Assembly: GCA_024343425.1 (NCBI GenBank)
Contig: BRLC01000010.1
Coordinates: 62,001 to 126,000 of the forward strand
DNA: 64,000 nt
Reading direction: 5' to 3'
Origin: Rhizobiaceae bacterium MnEN-MB40S
Lineage (GTDB): Bacteria; Pseudomonadota; Alphaproteobacteria; Rhizobiales; Rhizobiaceae
The notes below the pieces were generated by a model. That model saw only the letters and a list, made by a program, of their open reading frames with translations, did not search any database and was not told where the DNA came from. The translations under genes were made by a program, and so were the position numbers. The stretch's first letter is position 1; every line of letters begins with the position of its first letter. Positions 47,801-56,137 of the stretch are shown here, piece by piece.

Positions 47801-48237
47801 TGGCGATTTTGCAGCCGCAGGCCAACAGGCAGCGCGTCATCATCCGCACCAGCCTGTCATCCGCAGTGCCCGATGTCGTCGCCGATCGGCGTTCGATCAA
47901 ACAAATCGCGATCAATATTCTTTCGAACGCCGTGCGCTTCACGCCGGCCGGCGGACAGGCAGTCGTCTCGTCGTCCTATGAAAAGGATGGCGGCGTCGTC
48001 GTGCGCATTCGCGACACGGGCGTCGGAATGTCGGACCAGCAACTCGCCGACGCAATGAAGCCGTTCCGACAGGTCTCGGAAAGCGCGCGCCCGCGCGGAG
48101 AAGGCACGGGTCTCGGCCTGCCGCTCGCCAAGGCGATGACCGAGGCCAACCGGGCGCAGTTCTCGATGGATTCAAAACCCGGCGCCGGCACCATCGTGGA
48201 AATCCGCTTTCCCCCGCAGCGAGTGCTGGCGGAGTAG
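44815..48237 (+). CDS. pdhS: Multi-PAS cytoplasmic histidine kinase, PdhS/DivJ/PleC-like
   Basis: The 1140-residue protein has no clear membrane helix. An acidic low-complexity stretch (about residues 230-350) leads to a PAS-like domain (FLWKIDAERQFTEISPEFAD) and a second one near IDVPTVIHNGSSIYFANDSF. A third PAS follows (ILETATDGVVLLGQDGTIRS). The HisKA domain has phospho-acceptor His918 in SHEIRTPLNAIIGFSDLMAE, and the ATPase domain has DTGVGMS and GEGTGLGLPLAKAM. This layout matches PdhS kinases of Brucella and rhizobia that act on DivK in the CtrA cell-cycle circuit. The symbol is by similarity only. Confidence 0.8.
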   Translation: MPSRQYPFIDIAVHDRIREGFASGDAQVLLAQNLTDLLWVNGAGAHLFGYANLYDFLEEGLASGSATFRQIQSAARSADRSGPSKPYKFAMRIGSGFRRPMLSAGMERIQLSGGEPAYLLTCSQEKASDTPEDRAGHMISGFEDTGTHAAVLDGEGRVVASTQSFRRLEMDDATRKRLIEDVARDADRLVKHPVRTALGYLPAAVARIDEDNELHLMFAVEMSIGNLDPAPEPEVSTDISEAEGNIDAASETDTDTPSTEPGQSAIAEQTQGGVIVDPALLQPPDTAEELVENKFDPPLSETDGEAEPVLDESAETTDEGSEIERPSEAPSEPDIASETEEAEIVAAAADSFVFNPSSRPVRFLWKIDAERQFTEISPEFADVVGPNAADVIGRKFSDVAQVFNIDPKHEIVELLQRRDTWSGKTVFWPVQGTELRVPVDLAALPTYSREREFDGFRGFGIVRCGDARNDPERIGLALADDARPATTAIPAATTDAQPVSDAGISDEDADLSPEQVETVDRDEPTDRPESEKVIQLEDRRTKPRPGLSNAEKMAFRQIAEKLGHAADDLPAFGKRSNSDIEEPTDPAQAVSQEEPESPVANADTPFDDSDETTPPPEEELPAFPAPEPASGRELFANELDRIDVPTVIHNGSSIYFANDSFKALTGFDGAEEVNATGGLPVILGRVEDDDDLDAENAAMTLHTLHGQSVEVDAKLRSVIWEGKKALMLTFVPLATDVAQLPEEPSPAAEEEQYFASESDPAEARKVAALEVEVNELRSILETATDGVVLLGQDGTIRSLNRSASALFDYDEDEIRGKPFSYLFAHESQRAVRDYLASLSDHGVASVLNDGREVIGREASGRFLPLFMTIGHLSGSNGHCAVMRDITQWKRAEEELKSAKREAESASLHKSEFLARVSHEIRTPLNAIIGFSDLMAEQRFGPIGSPRYVEYANDIGRSGKHVLEIVNDLLDISKIEAGEQELDFAAISLNQTLLDAVAILQPQANRQRVIIRTSLSSAVPDVVADRRSIKQIAINILSNAVRFTPAGGQAVVSSSYEKDGGVVVRIRDTGVGMSDQQLADAMKPFRQVSESARPRGEGTGLGLPLAKAMTEANRAQFSMDSKPGAGTIVEIRFPPQRVLAE

Positions 48238-48321
48238 CACTTCCAACATGTCTGTTGGGTCGTCTTTGGTTTGCAAAAGGCGAAACGCATTTTCTGCAGC
48301 ATTGACGAATATTATATAAAC

Positions 48322-48334
48322 CTTATATTATAAG
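48322..48334. promoter_or_regulatory. AT-rich palindrome upstream of the higBA-like locus
   Basis: CTTATA-T-TATAAG lies 16 bp before the toxin start, within an AT-rich stretch that also contains TTATATAA. It probably combines the -10 region and the antitoxin operator. Confidence 0.4.
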
Positions 48335-48350
48335 CCAAACCTGATAATTG

Positions 48351-48740
48351 ATGAACTGGATTGTTGAATACTCGGACGAGTTCGGACATTGGTGGAACAC
48401 GCTGGCGGCAAATCAGTAAGACGACACGGCCGCCATGGTCGGACTGCTTGAAGCACGCGGACCGGCGCTTCCCTTTCCTTACTCTTCCGGCATCGAAGGC
48501 TCGAGGCACGATCACATGCGTGAATTACGCATCCAAAGCAGCGGCAAACCACTGAGAGTCTTTTATGCATTCGATCCACGCCGGACAGCCATCCTGCTCA
48601 TCGGAGGCGACAAGACTGGTGATGACCGCTTTTATGAGACATTCACGCCGGTTGCCGACGCACTTTACGATGTTCATCTCGAAGAGCTTGGAAAAGAGGG
48701 GCTGATCAAGTGGGCGGACGCAAACTATTTCGGGAGTTGA
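48351..48740 (+). pseudogene. HigB/RelE-type toxin gene interrupted by an in-frame stop
   Basis: Reading from the ATG at 48351 gives MNWIVEYSDEFGHWWNTLAANQ-stop (TAA at 48417-48419). The same frame then continues DDTAAMVGLLEARGPALPFP and FYAFDPRRTAILLIGGDKTG to the C-terminal helix. The two halves together match a full-length phage-derived Gp49/HigB-like toxin with a single nonsense codon, where relatives usually have Glu or Gln. No base is lost or gained. An internal ATG at 48435 could yield only a truncated protein. The downstream antitoxin gene is intact. Confidence 0.8.
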
Positions 48741-49039
48741 CGCAAGATTGGAGTGAGGAGAGGCGCCTCGGTTTGGAGGAACGCGTCACAACGCTATTGC
48801 AGGAGGTTCAGGAGGCGGAATTGTCCGAATTGCGGAAGGCCTTGAAAATCTCCCAGACGGAACTGGCGACGCTGCTTGGCAAATCGCAGGGCGCCGTCGC
48901 CCAACTGGAACAGCGCACTGACATGAAGATCAGCACATTGAGGGAAACGATAGAAGCGCTGGGCGGGCGCCTCGAACTGGTTGCGAATTTTCCGTCCGGC
49001 AAGATCACGCTTTCCAATCTTGGTCAATCCGCCGAATAG
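48710..49039 (+). CDS. XRE-family antitoxin, HigA-like
   Basis: The 109-residue protein starts at GTG (AGAGGGG 8 nt upstream) and overlaps the end of the toxin frame by 31 bp. Its HTH is ELRKALKISQTELATLLGKSQGAVAQLEQR, in the centre (residues about 41-68; helix pair SQTELATLLGKSQGAVAQLE). This is the usual antitoxin partner of Gp49/HigB toxins. With the toxin broken by a nonsense codon, the antitoxin may be a relic or may still act as a regulator. Confidence 0.85.
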   Translation: MGGRKLFRELTQDWSEERRLGLEERVTTLLQEVQEAELSELRKALKISQTELATLLGKSQGAVAQLEQRTDMKISTLRETIEALGGRLELVANFPSGKITLSNLGQSAE

Positions 49040-49123
49040 CGGACGGACTTGCGCTCAAACGCCGATTTGTGGAAGAAGACGCGGAAAGCCGCATCCGGAT
49101 CCGTTGGCGCAAGATAAAGACAG

Positions 49124-50812
49124 ATGGCTCATTTCCCGTTGACTGCTTCACGATCCGCACGCAGCGGCGCAGCCCTGCCGGTTCTTGCGCTCGTCATTTC
49201 GATCTTCGTCCTCATTCCCGTCATCGCGCTGTTCGTCATCGCCCTGACCGGATCGTCACAGGACTGGCCGCACCTTATCCGTTATGTAATTCCGCAGTCG
49301 ATCTGGACGACGGTTCTCCTGCTCTCGGGCGTCGCGATCCTGTCGGGCTCGATGGGCATTCTTTCGGCCTGGCTCGTCGTTTCCTGCGATTTCCCGTTTC
49401 GCCGGTTGCTTTCCTGGGCGCTTGTCCTGCCGTTTGCCGTTCCGACCTATCTCGCCGCTTACGCCTACGTCGAATTCCTCGACTATACGGGCCCCGTTCA
49501 AAGCGCAATCCGGGCGATCTTCGGATACACGTCAGGCTCGGAATACAGTTTCCCGGAGGCGAGATCGCTCTGGGGAGCGGTGATGATCCTCTCCTTCGTG
49601 CTCTTTCCCTATGTCTACCTGACCTGCCGGGCCGTTTTCCTGATGCAGGGCAAAGCGGCTGTCGACGCCGCCCGGACATTGGGCGTCGGGCGGCTGGGCG
49701 CCTTCTTTCGCGTCCAATTGCCGATGGCGCGCCCTGCTCTCGCCATCGGAATAACGCTCGCGCTCATGGAATCGCTGAACGATATCGGCGCCGTGGAATA
49801 TCTGGGCGTCAACACGCTTACATTCTCGATCTACGACACGTGGCTCAATCGCGGCAGTCTGGCCGGCGCCGCCCAGATCGCCTGCGCCATGCTGATCATC
49901 GCCTTCGGATGCGTCGTTCTTGAGCGATGGGCGCGCAGACGCCAGCGCTTCAACGTGACGCGCACAACCGGAGCCGTTTTCGACACGGTTCCGCAAAAAT
50001 TGTCTGGCCCTGTCGCGTGGGCGGCGACGGTCGCTTGCGCGCTGCCGATTCTCGCGGGCTTTGGGGTTCCCTTCTATGTTCTTGGCGGCTTCGCTCTGAA
50101 CAGACTGGAGCAATTTGTTGGCGACCGGCTCTACTCTGCGCTGTTTGACAGTCTTTACGTCTCCACTGTCACTACGCTCATCACCGTCGTGATGGCTTTC
50201 GTCATCGCCTATGCGGCGCGGGTGTCCGGCAGCAGGATCGTCGCCTATACCGGCCGCATCGCGTCCTTCGGTTACGCCATTCCCGGAACCGTGCTGGCGC
50301 TCGGCGTCCTGATCCCTCTCGCGGGTCTGGACAATCTGATCAATCTCGCCTCCGAACAGATGTTTGGCGTCAAAGTCGGATTGCTCCTGACGGGATCGGG
50401 CGCCGCTATCATCTACGCCTGCAGCATCCGCTTCCTGACCATGGCGGAAGGTTCGGTGGACGCCGGCTTCCAGAAGCTGTCGCCCAATCTCGATATGGCG
50501 GCGCGAACACTCGGGCGCAACCGGAGCCAGACCTTCGTCTCCGTGTTGTTGCCGATGATGCGCCCCGCGGCGATGACCGCCGCGCTCCTGGTGTTTGTCG
50601 ACACGATGAAGGAACTCTCGGCGACGCTGCTTCTCAGACCCTTCAACTTCAACACGCTGGCGACGCTCGTCTATGAGGATGCGTCACGGGCGCGCGTCGA
50701 GGACGCCGCGCCGGCGGCGCTGATCATCATGCTCGTGGGCGTCCTTCCCGTCATCCTGATTTCCAGAACGACGATCCGGCGGCCGTCCGGCGCTCCTCTC
50801 TACAGAGGTTGA
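49124..50812 (+). CDS. Iron(III)-type ABC transporter permease, two-domain (FbpB/SfuB-like), unlinked
   Basis: The 562-residue inner-membrane protein has about 12 helices and two BPD_transp_1 domains. Each has an EAA-like coupling loop: DAARTLGVGRLGAFFRVQLP and MAARTLGRNRSQTFVSVLLP. The layout matches FbpB/SfuB permeases for ferric iron; thiamine or other substrates are possible. No ATPase or binding-protein gene is adjacent: upstream is the higBA locus and downstream the convergent RND pump. Its partners must be encoded elsewhere or be shared. Confidence 0.85.
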   Translation: MAHFPLTASRSARSGAALPVLALVISIFVLIPVIALFVIALTGSSQDWPHLIRYVIPQSIWTTVLLLSGVAILSGSMGILSAWLVVSCDFPFRRLLSWALVLPFAVPTYLAAYAYVEFLDYTGPVQSAIRAIFGYTSGSEYSFPEARSLWGAVMILSFVLFPYVYLTCRAVFLMQGKAAVDAARTLGVGRLGAFFRVQLPMARPALAIGITLALMESLNDIGAVEYLGVNTLTFSIYDTWLNRGSLAGAAQIACAMLIIAFGCVVLERWARRRQRFNVTRTTGAVFDTVPQKLSGPVAWAATVACALPILAGFGVPFYVLGGFALNRLEQFVGDRLYSALFDSLYVSTVTTLITVVMAFVIAYAARVSGSRIVAYTGRIASFGYAIPGTVLALGVLIPLAGLDNLINLASEQMFGVKVGLLLTGSGAAIIYACSIRFLTMAEGSVDAGFQKLSPNLDMAARTLGRNRSQTFVSVLLPMMRPAAMTAALLVFVDTMKELSATLLLRPFNFNTLATLVYEDASRARVEDAAPAALIIMLVGVLPVILISRTTIRRPSGAPLYRG

Positions 50813-53800
50813 GCGGTTTCTTCCTTCGCCGCGACCGGGCGATCCTCAGGCGTCTCGGCGGGCGCGCCGAAATCCTTGCGGGAAATGAAGGTGTAGAACA
50901 TCGGCACCACAAACAGGGTGAAAGCCGTTCCGACGAGGATACCGGTAAAGATCACCAGCCCCATGGAATAACGCGCCGCCGCTCCGGCGCCCTCGGCGGT
51001 GATCAGCGGCGCGACGCCAAGCGCCATGGCGGCGGTCGTCATGAGGATCGGACGCAGGCGCACCTTCGCGGAGGCGACGATCGCCTCGCGACGCGACAGG
51101 CCGTTTTCCCGGCGCTGCTGATTGGCGAACTCGACGAGCAGGATCCCGTGCTTGGTGATCAACCCGACCAGCGTTATGAGGCCCACCTGCGTGTAGATGT
51201 TGAGCGTTCCAAGCCCGATATTGAGCGGGATGATTGCTCCGAATATCGACAGCGGCACCGACATGAGGATGATGAACGGATCTCGAAAACTTTCAAACTG
51301 CGCGGCCAGAACCAGATAGATGATGATTACGGCCAGAACGAAGGCGATGAGAATCGTGTTGCCTTCCGTCTTCTCCAGACGGGACTGACCCGAATAGTCG
51401 ATAAAGAAGCCTTCGGGCAGCAGCGGCCGGGCGATATCCTCGATCAACGCCAAGCCTTCGCCCGTTGTTACGCCCGGAAGCGGCAGGGCTGAAATCGTCG
51501 CGGCGTTGAGCTGATTGAACTGCTCGATCGCCGCCGGCGACGCATTCGTCGAAATCTTGATGACCGCCGACAATGGAACCATGTCGCCGGTGATGCTGCG
51601 AACGAAATACTGTCCAACCGCTTCCGGATTGTTACGGTAGCGTTCGGGCACCTGCATGATGATGTCGTAGCTGTTGGACTCGCGATCGAACTGCGCTATC
51701 GAGCCGCCGCCGACAAGCAGCCCGAGCGTCGTGCCGATATCGCTGATCGGTAGATTGAGCGAAGCTGCGCGGTCCCTGTCGATCGTGACAGTGACTTCCG
51801 GCGCGTCATAGGCAAGCGAGTTCTGGACGACGATGAAGCGCCCGGACGCCATCGCCTCCTGCTTGATTTGCTCTGCGACCTCGTAGACCTGGCTCGGATC
51901 CCCGATCGACTGGATCACCACGGAAATCGGCAGGCCGCCGCCTGATCCCGGCAAGGATGGCGGTGAAAAGACCAAAGCCTCGACGCCGGCGACCTTTGAC
52001 AGCCGCGCCTGGATATCGGCCTGGATCTCCTTTTGCGACCGCTCGCGCTCGCTCCAGTCCTTGAAGGACCAGACGGCGATCGCGCTGTTGGTTTGTCCGG
52101 AAAATCCGACGATCTGGAAGTCCTTGTCGAGTTCGGGAATATCCTTCGTCAATTCGCGAATCTGGTCGGCGTAGAGGTCGGTGTATTCACTGGTCGCGTA
52201 ACGCGGCGCGTTGATCAGCGCGAACAGGGCGCCGGCGTCCTCCTCGGGCGCGAGTTCGCTTGATGTCTTGGTGAACATGAAGACCGTGACGCTGACCAGA
52301 GCAATGACGACGAGCAGCGTGACCGGACGATATTTCAGAGACCCGTCGACAAGCCGCTCATAGCGCTCGGAGATCCATTCGAAACAGCGGTCGACGAAAT
52401 TGGCGAACCGGCTCTGCTGTCCGGCTTTCAGCAGACGCGCGCTCATCATCGGCGTGATCGTCAGGGCGACGACGCCGGAAATGATGACGGCGCCGGCGAG
52501 CGTCAAGGCGAACTCCCGGAACAGGGCGCCGGTCAGGCCGCCGGTAAAGGCAAGCGGCGCGAAAACCGCGGCGAGCGTGATCGTCATGGCGATGACGGCG
52601 GAGGAAATCTCCTGCATTCCGGTGAAGGCCGCCTGCATCGGCGACAGACCTTCCTCGATATGACGGTGGATGTTCTCGACGACCACGATCGCATCGTCGA
52701 CCACCAGGCCGATCGCCAGCACCATGGCCAGCAACGAAAGCAGGTTGAGCGAATAATCCATCATCAGGAGAAGGAAACAGACTCCGATGAGAGACAGTGG
52801 GATGGTCACCACCGGCATGAGCACCGAACGGAAGGAGCCGAGGAACAGCAGGATCACCACGATCACGATGATGACGGCTTCGCCAATGGTCTTGAAGACC
52901 TCCTCGATCGAAGCGCTGATCGTCTCGGTTGAATCGTAGACAAGGGCGATCGACATGCCTTCCGGCAGGCTTGCCTGGATGGCCGGCAATTCTTCAATGA
53001 CCGCGGACGCCGTATCGAGCGGATTGGCCGCCGGCGTCTGGTAGATGCCGACGAAGGTGCCGCCCTGACCGTTGATGTTGACGATGGTGTCCTTGCTTTC
53101 GGCGCCCAGTTCGACTTCGGCGACGTCACGCAGCCGCACGACCTTGCCGTCTTCCGACTTCACCGGCAGTTCGGAGAATGCGTCTTCGGTCTGCAGCGTC
53201 GATCTGAGGGTGATGGAATAGGCGACATATTCGTTCTCTGTCTTGCCTGGCGCGGACAGGAAATTCGACGCATTGATGGCGGCGAGAACTTCGGAAGCCG
53301 TGATGCTGTGGGCGGCCAGTTTGACGGGGTCGATCCAGACTCTCATCGTGTAGTCGGCGGCGCCCAGGATCTGGACGTCGGCGACGCCCCTGACCGTCGA
53401 CATGCGAGGCTTGATCACGCGCTTTATGTATTCGGTCAGTTGCTCCGATGTCATGTTCGGATTCTGCATGGACAGATACATCAAGGCGAAGGTCTGACCC
53501 GTTCCCTTGACGATCGTGGGGTCCCTGGCGTCCGTCGGCAGATCGCCGCGCACCTGCTGCACCTTGGAGAGCACTTCCGTCAGGGCAACGTCGGGATTGG
53601 AGCCCAGGCGCATGTGGACCGTGACGATGCTTGTCGACAGCAGGCTTTGAGATGTGACGTAGTCGATGTTTTCCGTTGTTGCGACGGCGGCTGCGACCGG
53701 CGCGCTTATGAAACCTTGGACGAGATCGGGGCTCGCGCCCGGATAGACCGTCGTAATGGTGATGACGGTTTCCTCGACCTCCGGATATTCACGGATCTGC

Positions 53801-53895
53801 AGGTTGAAGATGCCCTGGAATCCCAGAATGAGGATGAGAAACGCCAGAACCGTCGAGAGAACCGGACGCTGTATGAATATATTCGAGAAATTCAT
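50800..53895 (-). CDS. RND-family multidrug efflux permease
   Basis: The 1031-residue inner-membrane protein has the HAE1/AcrB pattern: MNFSNIFIQRPVLSTVLAFL, the pore domain YPGASPDLVQGFISAPV, TM4 block GLVVDDAIVVVENIHRHIE with the proton-relay aspartates, and a second periplasmic loop. The C-terminal half repeats the topology (GLITKHGILLVEFAN). It overlaps the adaptor gene by 4 bp and is encoded downstream of it. No outer-membrane factor gene is present, so a shared TolC-like protein is needed. Substrates are unknown. Confidence 0.95.
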   Translation of the reverse strand: MNFSNIFIQRPVLSTVLAFLILILGFQGIFNLQIREYPEVEETVITITTVYPGASPDLVQGFISAPVAAAVATTENIDYVTSQSLLSTSIVTVHMRLGSNPDVALTEVLSKVQQVRGDLPTDARDPTIVKGTGQTFALMYLSMQNPNMTSEQLTEYIKRVIKPRMSTVRGVADVQILGAADYTMRVWIDPVKLAAHSITASEVLAAINASNFLSAPGKTENEYVAYSITLRSTLQTEDAFSELPVKSEDGKVVRLRDVAEVELGAESKDTIVNINGQGGTFVGIYQTPAANPLDTASAVIEELPAIQASLPEGMSIALVYDSTETISASIEEVFKTIGEAVIIVIVVILLFLGSFRSVLMPVVTIPLSLIGVCFLLLMMDYSLNLLSLLAMVLAIGLVVDDAIVVVENIHRHIEEGLSPMQAAFTGMQEISSAVIAMTITLAAVFAPLAFTGGLTGALFREFALTLAGAVIISGVVALTITPMMSARLLKAGQQSRFANFVDRCFEWISERYERLVDGSLKYRPVTLLVVIALVSVTVFMFTKTSSELAPEEDAGALFALINAPRYATSEYTDLYADQIRELTKDIPELDKDFQIVGFSGQTNSAIAVWSFKDWSERERSQKEIQADIQARLSKVAGVEALVFSPPSLPGSGGGLPISVVIQSIGDPSQVYEVAEQIKQEAMASGRFIVVQNSLAYDAPEVTVTIDRDRAASLNLPISDIGTTLGLLVGGGSIAQFDRESNSYDIIMQVPERYRNNPEAVGQYFVRSITGDMVPLSAVIKISTNASPAAIEQFNQLNAATISALPLPGVTTGEGLALIEDIARPLLPEGFFIDYSGQSRLEKTEGNTILIAFVLAVIIIYLVLAAQFESFRDPFIILMSVPLSIFGAIIPLNIGLGTLNIYTQVGLITLVGLITKHGILLVEFANQQRRENGLSRREAIVASAKVRLRPILMTTAAMALGVAPLITAEGAGAAARYSMGLVIFTGILVGTAFTLFVVPMFYTFISRKDFGAPAETPEDRPVAAKEETAQPL

Positions 53896-55043
53896 TCGCC
53901 GCCCGTCTTCTGGGCCGCCGCCAAGCCCGGGTTGATGGCGTTGTCGACAGTTACGGTTGCGCCGTTGGAAAGGCGGTTCTGCCCTGCTGTCACCACCGTG
54001 TCGCCAGCGGATACGCCTTCGGCGATCTCGACCCAGCCGCGGCTGCGACGGCCGGGTTTCACGAAGATCTGTTTTGCGACCAGTCGGGCCGGCGCATCCC
54101 CCTCGGCTTCAGCCGCATCGCCGTCTGCGTCTTCGGCGTTGCTGACGCGATAGACATAGTCTCCATAAAGACTTGTGATCAGCGCGGTCTGCGGAATGGC
54201 GAGGATATTCTCCTCTTCAGGAAGCTTGACCCTGACCTGTACGAACTGACCGGGATTGAGTTTTCCATCCGGATTGGTGATGACTGCGCGCACCGACACC
54301 ATCCGGGTGACGGGGTCGACTTTCGGATCGATGCCGGTGATCGAACCGGTGAACGGCATGTCGTCGGTGGTTATTCCGAAAACCACGTCCTGCCCGATTT
54401 CCAGATCGTCGAAACGCTGTTCGGGGACGGTAAAGTCCACCCGCATCGTTTCAAGGTCCTGCAGCGTCGCGATCACCGTGCCCGGCGAAACATATTGGCC
54501 CGGATCGACGCGCGGGATACCTGTCGTTCCGGAAAACGGCGCCTTGACCTGTTTCTGGTCGAGCACGGCCTGCGCCTTGGTCGACAAAGCCGCCGACACG
54601 GAGGCCGTCGCCTGGGCGTTCGTGACGCTGACTTGCGAATTCACGCCGCGTTCGCGCAATTGCTGGACGCGTTCCAGGGTCTGCCTGTCGAGCGCGGCCT
54701 GCGCCTCGACCGAATTCAGGTCCGCCCGCTCAACCTCGTCTTCGAGCTGCACAAGCACGGTGCCCTTTTCAACCTGCTGGTTTGCGTCGAACAGAATATC
54801 GCGCACCACGCCGGTGGTTTCGACTGTCAGATCGACGCCCTTGGACGCTCCAACCGTTCCTATGGCCATGATTCCCGGATCCCAGGTAATCGGTTCGACC
54901 TCCATGGTCGAAACAGTGACCGGAGGCGCCTGCATATTCGCAAAAAACTGCTCGATCGCCTGATCGCGAAATATGTTGAAGCCGACGATGCCGCCGCCGA
55001 CGATCGCAAGCAGGATGATGGCAATAATGAAACGCTTGATCAC
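53892..55043 (-). CDS. RND efflux periplasmic adaptor (membrane fusion protein)
   Basis: The 383-residue adaptor has a single N-terminal anchor (IKRFIIAIILLAIVGGGIVG). The lipoyl/barrel-sandwich domain follows (GVVRDILFDANQQVEKGTVL), then an alpha-hairpin (LERVQQLRERGVNSQVSVTN) and the beta-barrel domain (APFSGTTGIPRVDPGQYVSP). A GTG at 55043 preceded by AGAGG is chosen; upstream in-frame ATG codons run into the operator region. It is the first gene of the pump operon and is divergent from a TetR gene. Confidence 0.92.
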   Translation of the reverse strand: MIKRFIIAIILLAIVGGGIVGFNIFRDQAIEQFFANMQAPPVTVSTMEVEPITWDPGIMAIGTVGASKGVDLTVETTGVVRDILFDANQQVEKGTVLVQLEDEVERADLNSVEAQAALDRQTLERVQQLRERGVNSQVSVTNAQATASVSAALSTKAQAVLDQKQVKAPFSGTTGIPRVDPGQYVSPGTVIATLQDLETMRVDFTVPEQRFDDLEIGQDVVFGITTDDMPFTGSITGIDPKVDPVTRMVSVRAVITNPDGKLNPGQFVQVRVKLPEEENILAIPQTALITSLYGDYVYRVSNAEDADGDAAEAEGDAPARLVAKQIFVKPGRRSRGWVEIAEGVSAGDTVVTAGQNRLSNGATVTVDNAINPGLAAAQKTGGE

Positions 55044-55125
55044 GGGAACCTCTGCGTGGACGAAGATCAGATGACATTGGCCCGTGACAGAGACAGGCGA
55101 ACAGTGTCCAGCCACATAATTACTG

Positions 55126-55141
55126 TACCGTCTGGACGGTA
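55126..55141. promoter_or_regulatory. Palindromic operator for the TetR regulator
   Basis: TACCGTC-TG-GACGGTA is a perfect 16-bp dyad within the RND-TetR intergenic region, 42 bp before tetR and 83 bp before the adaptor start. It closely resembles operators of TetR regulators of rhizobial/Brucella RND pumps. Confidence 0.75.
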
Positions 55142-55182
55142 ATGTCAAATGGATTTACTATCACTAGATAGAGAGGAAGTGA

Positions 55183-55743
55183 ATGTCCGGCAACAGACCG
55201 AGTTCGAGATCCAGGATCCTTGCAGCGGCGGCGGCGCTTGCCCGCGACGCCGGTCCGGGCAGACTTTCCCTTGACGCGGTCGCGGCGCGGGCCGGCGTTT
55301 CCAAGGGCGGGCTTCTCTACCACTTCCCGTCCAAGGCCGCGCTGATGACCGGCCTTGTGGAAAACTATATCGCCGAATTCGAAGCCAGACTCGACGCCGC
55401 GGTGACGCCAGACGATTCCGGAGAGGCCCTGATGAAGGCCTATGTCTCCCTGTCGCTTAAATCGCTCGACGAAAAGCATCCACCCGCCTCGTGGATCTTC
55501 TCGGCCATGGCCGAGGATCCGGATTTCCTGCAACCGGTCAACGAATTCCGACGCAAACTGCTCCAACGCCTGCTTGCGGGATCTGCAGATCGAACAAAGG
55601 CCCTCATGGCTTATCTGGCGATCGAAGGCCTGCACAGCCTGAAGCTGTTCGGATCAGACCAGCTTTCGGGAGATGACCGGAACGCGATCGACGCCTATCT
55701 GCTGTCCCAGTCGACAGAAATACCAGCGGCGTTGAGAGAATAA
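55183..55743 (+). CDS. TetR family regulator of the RND pump
   Basis: The 186-residue protein has an N-terminal TetR HTH (LSLDAVAARAGVSKGGLLYHF, PSKAALMTGLVENY) and an alpha-helical ligand domain. It is divergent from the adaptor-permease operon with a strong dyad between the genes, so it most likely represses both itself and the pump until an effector binds. A hairpin follows directly after the stop. Confidence 0.9.
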   Translation: MSGNRPSSRSRILAAAAALARDAGPGRLSLDAVAARAGVSKGGLLYHFPSKAALMTGLVENYIAEFEARLDAAVTPDDSGEALMKAYVSLSLKSLDEKHPPASWIFSAMAEDPDFLQPVNEFRRKLLQRLLAGSADRTKALMAYLAIEGLHSLKLFGSDQLSGDDRNAIDAYLLSQSTEIPAALRE

Positions 55744-55882
55744 AAAAAAAGTGCGCCGAAGCGCACTTGTCGAATCTGCTGAAATGTAAAGCAGGCTTCG
55801 CCAAAAAGACCAACGTCGCCTGAATTCGTGACTGAGCCCGAGATGGATCAGCCACGCGGACCATACGAAGGCGACCGTAAAC
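55743..55882 (-). ncRNA. Possible leftward small RNA ending at an intrinsic terminator
   Basis: The hairpin AAGTGCGC-CGAA-GCGCACTT (55749-55768) has its T-run only on the minus strand (UUCG loop, then about nine U residues). It therefore terminates leftward transcription, yet no leftward gene is evident in 55770-56060. A TTGGTT / TATTAA promoter-like pair with 16-bp spacing (minus strand, 55911-55916 and 55889-55894) would start a transcript near 55882. A small RNA of about 140 nt is inferred; the promoter call is weak. Confidence 0.35.
55749..55768 (-). terminator. Intrinsic terminator acting on leftward transcription
   Basis: An 8-bp stem with UUCG loop on the minus strand is followed by a run of about nine T residues reaching the tetR stop. 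On the plus strand the hairpin lacks a T-tract, so it is at best a weak end for tetR. Confidence 0.85.
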
Positions 55883-56080
55883 GATTCCTTAATAAAACTG
55901 ATCAAATCGTAACCAACAGGCCGCCCTGTAAAGGTACGGTTAATTTCTTGTTTACGTCCGATTAACCATAAGGTTTGCCGTCGCTGCAAAGCACCGCCCT
56001 CGATTGGCTGACATTGTCTGCCGTCGGATCGTCTTGCGATCATGTCAGCCATGGATCTTGTTTTTCTTTTTTACGGAACT

Positions 56081-56093
56081 CGTGTATACATAA
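56081..56093. promoter_or_regulatory. TGTATACA-centred operator upstream of gntR
   Basis: CGTGTATACATAA with the palindromic core TGTATACA lies 45 bp before the GntR start. The exact reverse complement recurs before the first demethylase gene. FCD/FadR-type GntR proteins bind such sites, so autoregulation is likely. Confidence 0.65.
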
Positions 56094-56137
56094 ACAATGA
56101 AACGCGCAGAGAACAGATATCAGAGGAAACCGCGAGG

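Noticed and set aside
44713..55798. A shared 13-bp string AAAGCAGGCTTCG near 44715 and near 55785
   Set aside because: Matches of this length are expected many times by chance in 64 kb, and the two places have nothing else in common.
55938..55967. GGTTAAT / ATTAACC inverted repeat as another CtrA site
   Set aside because: The half-sites are 16 bp apart and the internal TTAA-N7-TTTA match is incomplete, so it does not meet the CtrA spacing.
55774..56052. A small leftward gene encoding a hydrophobic Trp-rich peptide
   Set aside because: The frame has no good start codon and runs straight through the intrinsic terminator into the tetR gene, so it is unlikely to be coding.
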